Below are positions 34,111-45,674 of a DNA stretch of 64,000 bases, in pieces. The notes beneath the pieces are model-generated. The model ran no database searches and was not told where the DNA came from. It saw nothing but the letters and a program-made list of their open reading frames with translations. How positions within the stretch are numbered: the stretch's first letter is position 1; each line of letters opens with the position of its first letter. This stretch comes from Nemertoderma westbladi (taxonomy: Eukaryota > Xenacoelomorpha > Nemertodermatida > Nemertodermatidae). Made by a program: the position numbers and the translations under genes. The DNA lies in contig JAUCBJ010001563.1 of the NCBI GenBank assembly GCA_032718475.1, forward strand, positions 1-64,000, given 5' to 3'.

Positions 34111-35289
34111 TCGAAGGTCCTAGACGGTCCTTACGTATTCGAAGCATTATTTCACTTTCATCAAGAAAATGGGTTAACAGGTTAGTTTTTTCTGGTTATT
34201 TTAGATGGACATGACGACTTCAATAACATTTTAAAATAATTAAAATAAAATTTATGGCAAGTGTTATAGCTCATTGGAAAGGTAACAACACCTTTTCTAT
34301 GTGATTCTAGGACATTTTGTACCTTTATTCATCAGTATCATTAAATGCCATGATATTTTAATGCTTTAAGTTGCGTTAAGTTTACAACTACTGGTATTTG
34401 TTTGCCCAAGATAGGTTTGTAAAGTAGCCGTCGTAATGGCGGTCCCGCAGGTTGAATTCAATATTTCGTACATATAAGGAAGATGCTATTTTTTGGCCTT
34501 CTTTCTGGCCTACAGATGGAAAACCAAAGGCATCCGATGATAGTTTGTTCTACTTATGCTAAAGGCATTTAATGTGTAAAGTGGACAACAAATTTATGGA
34601 ACCCTCACTTTTTCAAGTAATGGTACTTTATTGAAACTAAGAAAATCATTTTTTTTTAAAAAGGTAGTTAACTAAAATTGGGTGTGTGTTATCCAAAGTA
34701 GAAATATTTTAGAGTTTATGAAAGTGACTTTATTACCAATCGTCAAATAAGATTAACTTAACTCTCTTCAAAAAGTTAAATTCAACGCGAAAAGTGAGTT
34801 TGTGATTATTTGCACAGAACAGTTAGCCAATGATTCGAGGAGATTTGTAATAATTTTGCTTTAAAATTTGATAATTATTTCAATTATTAATTTGGAGTGG
34901 ATGTCTCATATAAAATTCAACATGTTTGAGATTGCTATGCTTTGAGAGTGCTAAGTCCCAGTCCCCAATAGAAATTTGTTGATGTTAAACAAACCGGCAA
35001 ATGACACGTGAAGTCTGTGGTGTGATATTTTACAATTTATCCACTATACTTGGCACATATAGATCTTGGCAGTCTCAATACTGCATAATGTTACATAAGC
35101 GACAAAAGATAGATAATTATTATTATTCTATAAAAGTGCCAAATTCAAATGGGCATAGCCAAACAAATTTATCATACCAATCCTAAAGCCATAAATTTTA
35201 TATGTATTTAATACTGTTGTAATATTTTCGATTTCAAAAAATCGTAACATTGCTAAAAGCCGTTAGTTTATTAATTGCGAATTGTAATA
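34111..35289. other. Unassigned non-coding DNA, 1.2 kb
   Basis: AT-rich, stop-dense on both strands, no repeat shared with the rest of the window that I could see. One of the few stretches here that may be ordinary unique intergenic sequence. Confidence 0.35.
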
Positions 35290-35680
35290 GCACATTTATT
35301 ATAGGAAGGGATCTAGGGGTCTTAACCTCGAATGATAAGTTTATTTTACCGAAAATACCTTATCTTTTATTGGCGCAATTGTAGGACTAATCCCATCACA
35401 TGCGTACTTTTTAACCGGGTAGTGTACAAATTTAGGAATCGCGTAATTTTTCTTGAAATTAATATCTCACATATCTCTCCAAACCACGTACGCGTTTCGA
35501 CCTTACTGGGTCTCATCAGCGTGGTGTCGGATTCGAATAAAAGATAAAAGATAAGGTATTTTCGGTAAAATAAACTTTTCATTCGAGGTTAAGACCCCTA
35601 GATCCCTTCCTATAATAAATGTATAATAACAAACACCTCGAAAAATACAGCTTGCCAACGCACTGTTACTATCAATAATA
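35290..35680 (-). repeat. Inverted SINE copy inside a short inverted repeat
   Basis: AGGAAGGGATCTAGGGGTCT (about 35304) is repeated in inverse as AGACCCCTAGATCCCTTCCT (about 35592), so 35300-35625 can fold back with arms of about 75 bp. The enclosed part (35376-35537) is the minus-strand SINE body, with the hammerhead-like core at 35494-35519. It lacks the tRNA-like A box. Confidence 0.6.
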
Positions 35681-35737
35681 AAATTCAGGGGCTAATAAAA
35701 TGGCAGCTGGCATTGAAATTAATACTCCATCTCAAGA

Positions 35738-36077
35738 ACCTGTGGCCTAGTGGTTGTTGTCTCGGCTTCCACCTCGAGGTCCCATGTTCGAATCCGACAC
35801 CACGCTGATGAGACCCAATAAGGTCGAAACGCGTACGTGGTTTGGAGAGATATGTGAGATATTAATTTCAAGAAAAATTACGCGATTCCTAAATTTGTAC
35901 ACTACCCGGTTAAAAAGTACGCATGTGATTAGTCCTACAATTGCGCCAATAAAAGATAAGTTATTTTCGGTAAATCATTCGAGGTAAAGACCCCTAGATC
36001 CCTTCCTATAATAAATGTATAATAACAAACACCTCGAAAAATACAGCTTGCCAACACATTGTTACTATCAGTAATAG
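35738..36077 (+). repeat. tRNA-derived SINE with hammerhead-like core
   Basis: The head has TGGCCTAGTGGTTG (A-box region, 35743) and GTTCGAATCC (B-box region, 35786). The body then reads CTGATGAGACC, a short loop, GGTCGAAAC (35805-35830), followed by ACGTGGTTTGGAGAG. The tail has CCCCTAGATCCCTTCC. The body matches the minus-strand copy at 35376-35537 and the tail also occurs at 20335. Short frames through it are artefacts. Confidence 0.65.
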
Positions 36078-36715
36078 CACATCACATCATAAACGGTGTG
36101 ACACGTACGCGTACAATAGTTCATAATAGTCCATCACAGCTACACACACACCTTGACCCGTATTATAGTGTTATAATCTGGTGACAAGGAACCCACCAAA
36201 TTGTTCTTCAAATCTTTATCATATTGCTTTAAATTTGAAAAACAACTAGTTCAACTTACCGTCGATGTCCACATGCTAGAATTTTCTATTTTACCCTTAA
36301 TATTTTTTATGTTTTTATGTTTTTTAAAAGAGTTTTTAAAAGTGTCTTTTGCGAAGTCGCACCCTTCGCATCGCAGCCATTCTTCACAAGATTTTTATCA
36401 TTCGAAAGCTTGCGTTTCAAGGATTCTATTCCAAATATGTATCAATGTCTTCGATTCGTTGAGAAACATCTGATATATGGACGTTAAAATATTAGATAAT
36501 TAATACAAATCTGTGTGAAATATCGAATTCGTTTTTAGTCTGTTCAAGTTTCAAATGTTTCATTAATTATTATTTCGATCATCCACAAAATGAAATTCCC
36601 ATACTATAAAACTCTAAAAACTGTCACTAAATGGTATTAATGATTAAAAGTGAACTTTACTATTAAACATAAATATATTTTTTAATGGAACCAGTAATTA
36701 AGAAAGAGATGACGT
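36078..36715. other. Region upstream of the kinesin
   Basis: AT-rich, with no clear TATA element, splice acceptor or upstream exon. The 90-codon frame at 36201 has no family resemblance. Confidence 0.35.
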
Positions 36716-39319
36716 GTGTGTATATTAGTGCTGAACACTGAAATAGAAACATGGATAAATCTTGAAAAGAAATTGATTGATAAATTCGAACTTATGGGTA
36801 GAGTTAATATATTTGCCAGACTAAAACCAACTCCAAACATCTGTGAGTATTACCGGAACTCCAATGATGTCATTGAGGTTAATATGCCGGATACTCCTTT
36901 ACCAGGAAGCAGAACAACGTCATCCACTACCCAACACCGATTCGAGTTCAATCAAGTACTTGATATATACTCATCCCAGGAGAAAGTATTCGATGCTACT
37001 ACCAAAGGTATAATAGAATCTTTCATTGAGGGTTACAATGGGACCATCATGGCATATGGACAAACTAACAGCGGCAAAACCTTTTCCATACATGGTATAA
37101 ACGATAAACATTCTCATAAAGGCATTGCACCACGAGCTTTAACTATGATTTATGGAAAACTACCAGAAAAATCAGAAGTAAACGACGATATTTCAATAAA
37201 CATTTCGTATGTAGAAATTTACCAAGAGACATGTTACGATCTGTTGAGTCCTGTTGTTTCTTCATTCAATGGAGCTGCGAGTTATCCAAAGGTTTCTGTA
37301 CTCGAGACTTGTGGAGGTGATTACTCTCTACGCAATGTTAGCGTTCACCCTGCACCAAGGGAGGACATTGCACAGGCTTTACTAAACCGAGCTGTATTAA
37401 GTCGCAGTACATCGGAAACCACAACAAATCCGACATCCTCACGATCCCATGCTATATTTACTATCCACCTGAGTATCAGACATGGAGAAACTTCGCGACA
37501 CTCTAAACTCCACTTGGTAGATCTGGCGGGATCCGAACGTGTTTCAAAGTCACGAGTTGATGGCGTTCGATTGAATGAGGCGAAATTCATAAACCGGTCA
37601 CTCCATCATCTTGAACAAGTTATTATTGCTCTGCAAGTTAGTGAGCGCAACCACTCAGGCCGCTTTGAAACTCATATACCTTATAGGAATTCATTGCTGA
37701 CAATGTTGCTCAGAGACAGCCTGGGTGGTAACTGTCAGACATCAGTGATAGCGACAATGTCCATGGATATAAACAACATTGGAGAAACTCTATCAACCTG
37801 CCGTTTCTCCCAGCGATGTGCCTGTGTCTCAAATAATCCAGTTCGTAATGAAACACTAGATGATGCTGTTGTGATCCGTCAGTTGAAGAAAATAATTCAC
37901 GAATTGGAAAGAAAAATACAAACTTTAACGGCACCATTAACTTCCAAGTCGCATAGCATTGACTATGAAGATCTTGTTAATAAGTTTATCGATGGTGAAG
38001 TTGATAACATTGCACAATATGGTGTTAACAATGTAGAAGCCTTTAATTTATGCTTAAATATTTTGAAAACCAGAATAAACACTAGAGATCAAATAAGCCC
38101 GACAGTAATGACATCAGCCCAAGACACATCTACATCACAAGTTAAAATGTATAACAGTAGAGACATCCAAGGTCAGGTGAATATAAATATAACTGAAACT
38201 GCCGTATTTGATGGTGATTTAATTACAAATGGAGATAGTGGTTCCTCTAACAATGATCAAAGGAAAGAACATCCAAGGAAATTGTGTACTCCTTATGAAC
38301 GAAAGAAAAGCAAAGAATTACAAGAACTAAATATTCAAATCATCGATAGAGAAATAGAACAAAAGAAATCCGTGAGGAAGTTGGCAGAAGAACGGATGAT
38401 AATAAAAATGCAACGATTGGATATTACAAAACAGGAATTGGAAACTCAAATAGAAATGTACAAAGACAGAGTTGAAAATCAGCGAGGGTTTGTGCTGCAG
38501 ATGATACATGGGGGTGATTTATTGGATGATATTGAACAGGAAAAGATGGCAGAACACTTGTTAACGAAGAAGTTAAAAAAGTACCAACATCAATTGGCGA
38601 CAGTTAATGGGCAAATAGGAGTACTTGATCGAAAATATTTGAAGAAATATGATGAAACAGCAGAAGAATCATATGCACATGAAACGTTGGATTGTAGTAA
38701 TTCCTTACCCAAGTATCTCACAAGTAATATTGTTTCGCCAAAATATAAATCTCGGCTTGTCTATGACTATCTGAAAAATAAAGAGGATGACCAATTGAAA
38801 AATGATCAACAAATTAAAGAGGCAGCTCGGTGGCGTAAGATAGAAGAGTTGGATAACAAAGAAAAATTAACACGACAAAAACTCCAAGCTCTAAAACTAT
38901 CCCTAGGTACTACAGGTGGTTATGGCAAGAAATCTCTCCAAACTAATGATTCTATTACTGGATCAAAACTATCTAAAACTGAGCCAATCTCTGTAGAATC
39001 CATTACTAATTCCACAGCCAGCTTGTGCAACCAACATGTCAATAATGGGTCTATAGGAGAATACAAAAGCGCTAATGAAGCTGCGATAATTGTTGGTGAG
39101 AAGGGTAAACCAACTCTGTTTGGATCTCAGAAAGACACAGACCTCAAAAATTATAACTCAGATGCATACAACAACAGCTCTCATATTGCCATCATTGATA
39201 AGAAAGACTCTCGTTCCGAAACCAGAATAGCAGATAAACGATTGGAATATTTATTTACAAATATTATACAAAGTCAAAAAAATGGGTTGGTTGGAGAACA
39301 CTGTTTTAGCGAGGCATAG
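36716..39319 (+). CDS. KIF6-like kinesin-9 family motor protein, intronless, 867 residues
   Basis: An ATP-driven microtubule motor. The motor domain occupies about residues 28-375. It has the P-loop GQTNSGKT (115-122), switch I NPTSSRSH (238-245) and switch II DLAGSE (269-274), followed by HIPYRNSLLTMLLRDSLGGN and a neck region. The GRVNIFARLKPT start, EGYNGTIMAYGQT, EAKFINRSLHHLEQVIIAL and the CRFSQRCA end resemble KIF6 of the kinesin-9 family, whose members act in cilia and flagella. The P-loop has Asn where most kinesins have Gly or Ala (GQTGSGKT). Residues about 520-670 and 715-760 are charged and probably coiled coil. The frame starts at 36716, but the Met at 36794 (MGRVNIF) fits the family's usual N-terminus better. 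The gene has no introns, although vertebrate KIF6 genes have many, so it may be a retrocopy. No poly-A tail or flanking duplication is seen. No disabling change is visible. Confidence 0.85.
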   Translation: MCILVLNTEIETWINLEKKLIDKFELMGRVNIFARLKPTPNICEYYRNSNDVIEVNMPDTPLPGSRTTSSTTQHRFEFNQVLDIYSSQEKVFDATTKGIIESFIEGYNGTIMAYGQTNSGKTFSIHGINDKHSHKGIAPRALTMIYGKLPEKSEVNDDISINISYVEIYQETCYDLLSPVVSSFNGAASYPKVSVLETCGGDYSLRNVSVHPAPREDIAQALLNRAVLSRSTSETTTNPTSSRSHAIFTIHLSIRHGETSRHSKLHLVDLAGSERVSKSRVDGVRLNEAKFINRSLHHLEQVIIALQVSERNHSGRFETHIPYRNSLLTMLLRDSLGGNCQTSVIATMSMDINNIGETLSTCRFSQRCACVSNNPVRNETLDDAVVIRQLKKIIHELERKIQTLTAPLTSKSHSIDYEDLVNKFIDGEVDNIAQYGVNNVEAFNLCLNILKTRINTRDQISPTVMTSAQDTSTSQVKMYNSRDIQGQVNINITETAVFDGDLITNGDSGSSNNDQRKEHPRKLCTPYERKKSKELQELNIQIIDREIEQKKSVRKLAEERMIIKMQRLDITKQELETQIEMYKDRVENQRGFVLQMIHGGDLLDDIEQEKMAEHLLTKKLKKYQHQLATVNGQIGVLDRKYLKKYDETAEESYAHETLDCSNSLPKYLTSNIVSPKYKSRLVYDYLKNKEDDQLKNDQQIKEAARWRKIEELDNKEKLTRQKLQALKLSLGTTGGYGKKSLQTNDSITGSKLSKTEPISVESITNSTASLCNQHVNNGSIGEYKSANEAAIIVGEKGKPTLFGSQKDTDLKNYNSDAYNNSSHIAIIDKKDSRSETRIADKRLEYLFTNIIQSQKNGLVGEHCFSEA

Positions 39320-39600
39320 ACCACTGCCGGAAACCATGAACAGTTTAATTATGTAGTACAGTATAATACACAGTCTATCCGACTACCTTTAAATTACATT
39401 TTAATATTATTCACACTGCGATAAATATAACTTTTCTTAAATCTGGTCATGGGATGGAGGTATTGCCTTATGTGTTATTTAAAATGAACAACTACAGTAT
39501 TACTGTAGTTTTATTTAACTGTGCCTATTTCAAATATAGGGATTAAAGGTACAACTTTTGACATAATTTTGATATGGATAAACTTTGTACATTGCTGGAC
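39320..39600. other. 3' flank of the kinesin
   Basis: AT-rich, no AATAAA in the first 130 bases after the stop, no poly-A tract that would mark a processed copy. Confidence 0.35.
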
Positions 39601-39654
39601 GTTGCCATCCCTCAATTTTCTTTGGACTTCCGTTAGGCCTAATTCCAGTCATTT

Positions 39655-39760
39655 TTATGGTCACATTTGCCATTTGTGGGCAGATGTGGGGATCGAACCC
39701 ACGTCCTCCGGAAAGATCTGAATTCAATGCGACCGACCACTACACCAAGGTGGAACCTGC
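39655..39760 (-). repeat. tRNA-derived SINE head
   Basis: Minus-strand GGTTCCACCTTGGTGTAGTGG (A-box region) and CGTGGGTTCGATCCCCAC (B-box region). Same family as 15007-15079. Arms pair only partly, so it is not called a tRNA gene. Confidence 0.55.
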
Positions 39761-40089
39761 TTTTGTTTTGCTTGTTTGCTTGCTAACTTGTTCCTAAAAC
39801 AAAATTGCTGCCCTAGTAAGGCAAGGCGGTAAGGGAAAACTAAGTAAACTAATAACAACTGTTGTTGTTGTTGGCACAACAATAGACCGCGGTAAATTTA
39901 ACACAGCAGAGGGGCAGCTACTTAGGTCAGTAGTGCTCATGACGCAGAACAGCCTAAAAGACATGGCCGTGGTCAAATCAAGTAACCAGCACTTTTCAGT
40001 TTGAACACAAAACTTTTAATTGACTTATTCGATGCTACAAATTCACATTTTCAGATTTATTGGGGCGCTGATTCTAATGATATCATTTC

Positions 40090-41171
40090 TAATTTGCCAG
40101 ATAATTGCTACTCGTATTTTTCGGCGTAATTTGGCAAATTTTTGTGCCAGCACCAAATTTCGTACCCATCAACAAAAAGTACAAGTTTAAGATGTCCCAT
40201 GAAGTTTTTATTGATTCCATCGGATTGAGGACCCTCATAAACCCGTTTATCATAAGAAACAATATGATACTATCTTTTGATCAAATTGCTTATTTTCATA
40301 AATTTGGTGGTGGTACAAAAATTGTCACCGACCGCCGCAAAATATAAGTTTGAAAACTTTTATGCGATTTTACTTATTACATTGAATTCAGAACCCTGAC
40401 AAACTCGTATAACGCAAGAAAGAGGGTGACACAATCAATTGATATATTTGATGGCTTTCAAAATTTGGTGCTAGCACCAAATTTTGCATAACTCCCGAAA
40501 AATACAAGTTTGAGATCTCTAGTTAGGTAATTGTTTATACCACCATTGAATTCAGAACCCCCATAATCCGCTAAAATGCGAGAAATAAGTTGTCAATATC
40601 AATTGAACTATTGTATGGGATTTCAAAATTTCGTGCAGGCACCAAATTTTGCACATAGCCTTGAAAAGTAAATTTTGATATGCCTGGTGCAATTCATATA
40701 TATTACATTGAAACTAGAACCCCGAAAAACCACTATTACCCAAAAAAGAGGTTCAAACAATTAATGTACAAAATTTATATATTTCAAAATTTGGTGCTGG
40801 CATCACAATTTGGCACCCGTCGAAAAAAGTTTGAAATTTCTAGCTTATTTTATATGAATTCCATATAATTGCGTACATCAAAAACTAGTCTAAATCAAAA
40901 ATGGAGATGTTACAAATCATATTTCATGAAATGTAATTTTAAAAAAACAGCTAAAAAAAGTGCCAAAAGTAAGTTTAAAAAATGGTGCTATAACTCTAAA
41001 ACTTCCAAATATTTTTAAAAACCGCTTCCATTATTAGGTAAGACAATATATCTTTAGGAAAAGACATAAAATTTCAGATTCCCAACTGCGTTTGTTTGAG
41101 AGTTACTGTAGAACAAAAAACCACGGGGAGGTCCATATTGACACTACCGGTATCCCCCGTGTTTAATAGGG
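40090..41171. repeat. piggyBac-like repeat with internal tandem of about 163 bp
   Basis: The right end reads TTTAATAGGG followed by TTAA (41172-41175), the form expected for a piggyBac-type terminus with its TTAA target. The segment 40696-41171 matches the element at 62539-63206. From 40100 to 40860 a degenerate unit (ATTGAATTCAGAACCC ... TTTGGTGCTAGCACCAAATTTTG) repeats roughly every 163 bases. I could not find the left terminus, so it may be truncated. No transposase. Confidence 0.55.
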
Positions 41172-41175
41172 TTAA

Positions 41176-42746
41176 AAGGTTATCATTAGGCCTACCCCTA
41201 CAATCTAAGTGTTTGAAGATAATTCCGTAAAGAATTAGGTCTACAGTATGCTGGGCCGCAGCAGATACAAGAGGAGTAGACCCACTCCACCATTCCCTGA
41301 AACATCTCCTGAGGGGTGAATGAACTCACAGCCATCCCACCCACCCCCCCCCCCCCCCCCCTTTATTAGTAAATGCTGCACACTTTAACAAACTGCACCT
41401 TACCGAATTGTAGTGACAAAAATACCGTAGGTCTCTTTCCTGTATTGCAGTTGTAGTGACAGTATTCCTATCCTAGTAATGACTATTGACAGTCCCTATC
41501 CTACCGATAAATCAAATGTCTGTTTGATGTGATTTAATTTAATGTTATCTGTATGCCAGTGTGCTTGCATACTTTTTATCGGTTGCTTGTGTGTATGAAT
41601 AATTTCTAACCAATATTGATGGTAATTTCAAACTATCAAATTACTGAGAGACTTTGAATGACACTATAGCATATTGTACCGGTATTGTATTCGAATAGTA
41701 GGCCTACATTAAAGTAATAATAGTTACTCTACTGGGTGTTATTGGCAGTTGCATACAAAATAACATTATAGTATCACAATACAAAACTGTATACTGTATA
41801 CTAACTGTACTCAGTCAGTAGTAGTGACATAATGTAACTCCATGCCACCCTGTAGTATATAATACATACAACCTACTGCTGGGTACCAGACTGTGATTGA
41901 ATCAATCATCAAACAAATCATCAGGTGGCCTGTGTGATATAAAACGCCAAGGCCCTGATTCCAGCTCTGCAGTATATCCGGTGACAAATTGTTCCCCCAA
42001 ATCTACCATTGACATTGCACATTGCTGTCACTATCTCTGACATTTGACCACACACAATATCCACATATTGGACAACACTTTATTCAGCCAGATATACAGT
42101 ATACATTAACGGACTCACAAATTGAGATTCAAATATACTGTATGTATGATATTTTCTAGATAACAAAGTCACTGAAACTGCCGCTCATCACACAAAGTGC
42201 TGTTGGTACCTATACTATAGACTATTATCCGATACCAATAAGTATATACAGTAGAGAAGTACTCTTCTAGTAGTGGAAAACTTCGCCCACGAGAAAGCTT
42301 CGCCAGGAGCAATATTCACCCTCAAAATGAGTGTTAACAACCTCGTTTATTGTTTTAGTTAGAAAAAATCGTCTCAGTAACCTATCGGGTCTGTAACCTT
42401 CTCCTTTCCCACAATCGGGCGAAGGTTGGACGCGGGAGAAGATTTCCCGCGGGCGAAGGTTGGACGCGGGCGAAGATTGCACCCAACCTGTGCATGCGGT
42501 TAAGATAATAATAAATAAACCTGTTTCACTTTCTATTTCCAACCACGTCCTATCTGATTTAAATAAAGATATATAAAAATAAATTCATCAGTAATTCTCG
42601 AGGGAAATAACAAAACGAGGGCCGTAAAAGAACAAGGCCAACTATGAACAATGGCGATCTAAATTAATATAATATTTGTCAGGGAATTATTCGTAAATTA
42701 GGCAATTAAACTTTCTAGAACAACCTTGTAACAGGAAAGTTATCTC
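41176..42746. other. Unassigned, with module and short repeats
   Basis: A poly-C tract at about 41345-41361, a 67-bp module copy at about 42343-42415, and a duplicated GGGCGAAGGTTGGACGCGGG near 42416-42475. No gene recognised. Confidence 0.35.
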
Positions 42747-42822
42747 GTGCCAAATTAGTGTAGTGGATATTGCGTTGGGTTATGAATGTAAAGGCCGCTG
42801 GTTCGATTCTGACCTATTGCAT
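42747..42822 (+). repeat. tRNA-like SINE head
   Basis: TTAGTGTAGTGGATATTGCG (A-box region) and GCTGGTTCGATTCTGAC (B-box region) at tRNA spacing. The acceptor stem does not pair well. Confidence 0.45.
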
Positions 42823-43214
42823 TTTTGTAACTTTTAGAATTGTGAACTAGTAATAAGGTTTATTAGAATGACGTCATGTGTTTATGTTTAGAATGACGCA
42901 GTGACATACTGGATATAATAATAATAATAATAATTGTATTTATAACCCGCCTATACAACAATACAGTAGCTCTAGGCGCACAGACTATGAGATAAGTAGA
43001 GTTCTAAAAATTCCAAATTACACAATTATACAAAAATGGAAACACATGTGCTTTTAATTATCAAAAATGTAAATAAACGCCCACCACGTATACAGATATG
43101 TCAACAATCAGGTGCCTAGCTACTATTGTAAAAATGAAATGAAGTAAATAATTAAAACTGAAGCAGCATTATACAAAAATACATTGCAATATTAATTAAT
43201 TAAGTAGAATTTAA
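42823..43214. other. Unassigned AT-rich spacer
   Basis: A short ATA microsatellite near 42918-42932. The phrase TATTTATAACCCGCCTATAC resembles the 3' flank of many LINE copies, so this may be 3' untranslated LINE sequence. Confidence 0.3.
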
Positions 43215-43392
43215 AATCAGCAATAGTATAGTTATAAGTAAAAGTTATAAGTAAAAGTTATAAGTAAAAGTTATAAGTAAAAGTTATAAGTAAAAGTTAT
43301 AAGTAAAAGTTATAAGTAAAAGTTATAAGTAAAAGTTATAAGTAAAAGTTATAAGTAAAAGTTATATGTAAAAGTTATAAGTAAAAGATCTA
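43215..43392. repeat. 14-bp microsatellite
   Basis: About twelve near-perfect copies of AGTTATAAGTAAAA. One unit has ATATGTAAAA instead. Confidence 0.9.
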
Positions 43393-43499
43393 AAATTCCA
43401 GCAAATAATTAAGTAGAGTTTAAAATCGGCAATATTAAAATCGAAAGTAAAAGTTCTAAAAATCCCAAATATACAATATTTTTAAATCGCTTAAAATCG

Positions 43500-43657
43500 G
43501 CAATAGTAAAGTCAATCACCATACTCGGTGTTAAACTAAAAAGTCTTCAAGTTTCTTAAAATGTCAAGGCTGGAGGAGTTTCTAATCGAATAGGGTAACG
43601 CATTCCACACTAACTGCCAACAGCAGCAGTTAGAGGAGCGCAGATTACGTGTGGGGT
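43500..43657 (-). pseudogene. LINE ORF2 C-terminus, left half of a split copy
   Basis: Minus-strand translation gives TRNLRSS, then LVWNALPYSIRNSSSLDIL, then LKTFLV before a stop. This is the classic end of L2/CR1-type reverse-transcriptase proteins. It is the direct continuation of the minus-strand LINE at 60634-61860. The 17-kb LTR element separates the two halves. Confidence 0.8.
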
Positions 43658-44815
43658 TGTAAAAGCTTTTGCGGAATTAGCCGGTTATTTTCCCCGTAAA
43701 GTACTCTGTAGTTGGTTTAACAGGCATAAAAGGCCGTATCCTTACTGTACTGGTGTTTTAGTGGACATAAAAAGCCATTTCTTCTGTATGTGTACTTTAG
43801 TGGACATAATTAGCAAATCTATGTCGCAATACGCGAAATCCTCTTGAAACAGTGTAGTTACTATGACGACAGCTAACAGCTGATCTGTACACGTGTAGCT
43901 TTTTTCCTTGTTCTCTGGTGTTTCTTTGTTCGGTCAACCAATCGGAGCGATTCTCCTGCTTTTTGTACAGAAACCTCCGGGAAATCGCGCAATGCATTAT
44001 GGGTCAATGTTTACATTTTGTCCTGAGCCCAGAAGACCGGCTTTGGAATCTCTGTGTTTTCAGTGTTTAGCCCAACATTAGTAGGCTTAATTATAGAACG
44101 TATATCTGTTATCTTACATATCATAACAATTTATACCTTAACATTTTGCTGCTATTTACTGTCGGTTATTCATTATATCAGTTGATGGAATATTATTATA
44201 TTTGGAATATCTATAAATAATTACAAAACCCTCAATCTTCTTGATATACTGAAGGTAAGAGAGACTGGTTACATATAACGATTGCGACTTACATTAAAGT
44301 GGCTTTGAAGTGAATCTAATGCTATTTCATAGGCACTACATGTATTGGTTGTTGTTCTCTTTATATGTGACTAAAATTAGTGAAGGTCGGCAGATCGGTG
44401 TGCAGCATTGTGCAGTATTGTGTATGATTGTGACTGATAACAAAGCATCTCCTAAAGAATGCGCTATATACGTGAATCCATAGCCATCCCGTTGTGTCTA
44501 GTTTAAGTCATAACTCTGTTTACATATTTAGAGCGCCACGTCCTAAAGGAACTGTTAATATTTCCCGAAAGTGAATAATATTTGTCAGAGATTATATATT
44601 ACGATCAGTCGAATAATACAGTAGGCCTACACCGCAATAAGGTTAGGCTTCCGAATCCAGTCTCCCAGGTATATCCAGCGGGTGAATGGTCGCGCATAGA
44701 CTGGCTTCGGCTAATGTAGTGTATCAAATACTCGTCATAGGCTAAAGACGATTTATTATCTAGAAGACATCCCAATTTGGCAGGTTAAACTGCTAAAGGT
44801 CTGAAAGCGCGAACA
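43658..44815 (+). repeat. 5' LTR
   Basis: Begins TGTAAAAGCTTTTGCGG and ends AAAGCGCGAACA. Length 1,158 bp, equal to the 3' LTR. The sequence after it (ATAACAGATATTGC) should hold the primer-binding site, but I cannot match it to a tRNA by eye. Confidence 0.9.
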
Positions 44816-45094
44816 ATAACAGATATTGCTTCTGTATTGCGGTAGGCAATAAAGCTGAAGTACCGGTTAACCGGTACCTAGTAGGCCTGACTACCTAACT
44901 ACCCGGACCGGTACTTACAGCAGTACAGGTACAGCAGTATTATTCGATTTGATAATTATATACCGGTAGGCCTTAATATTGAATCAGGGAGGGCCCGCCC
45001 TGGTTTTTTATTGAGATTTTACTTATTTCTGTCAGTTTTATTTATTTGTAGGCCAATATTGAGCAGAAGGCGTGTAAGCCTGCTCAGATTGTAC

Positions 45095-45674
45095 AGATAA
45101 TTTGTAGGCTGGACTGTTGTCTGACTGTTGTTAAGTCTGAAGGGACTGTAGTGTGTGTAGAGCGTATGTCCGAAAAAGTACTAGTTAGGAAAGTAGGGGC
45201 TTCCAGTGCTGTGAGGTAAGCCCCCTCGAAAGAATAAGTCGTACTACTCAGTTAGAACGCATACTAAGTAACCATTTCGGAGTCTGCATATACTGTAGTG
45301 TATTTAGGCTTGATAGTAGTCTGCCAGCGTTTGGTCTGTACTTTGTTTGTGTAGTCTGTACGGGTAGCGTAATATTTCTTATTTAGATAATTTGTAGGCT
45401 GGATTTTGCCTGGCTGTTGTTAGGTCTGAAGAGATTTCGGTGTGTGTAGAGTGTATGTCCGATAAAGTGCCAGTTGGGAACGTAGGGGCTTCCAGTGATG
45501 TGAGGTAAACCCCCTCGAAAGAATAAGTCGTACTACTCGGTTAGAACGCATACTAACTAACCATTTCGGAGTCTGCATATACCGTAGTTTGTTTAGGCTT
45601 GATAGTAGTCTGTCAGCATTTGGTCTGCATTTTGTTTGAGTAGTCTGTACGCGTAGCGTAATATTTATTATTCA
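45095..45674 (+). repeat. 290-bp tandem duplication in the leader
   Basis: Two copies starting AGATAATTTGTAGGCTGGA at 45095 and 45385. Shared blocks include GTAGGGGCTTCCAGTG, CCCCCTCGAAAGAATAAGTC and CCATTTCGGAGTCTGCATAT. They differ by scattered substitutions. Confidence 0.85.

Noticed and set aside
39790-40350. Short frames in the piggyBac-like repeat
   Set aside because: They are not conserved between the tandem units and are interrupted in the copy at 62700-63200.
43797-43997. 66-codon minus-strand frame occurring twice (also at 59615-59815)
   Set aside because: It is duplicated because it lies within the LTRs. No protein family is seen, and the identity reflects LTR identity.
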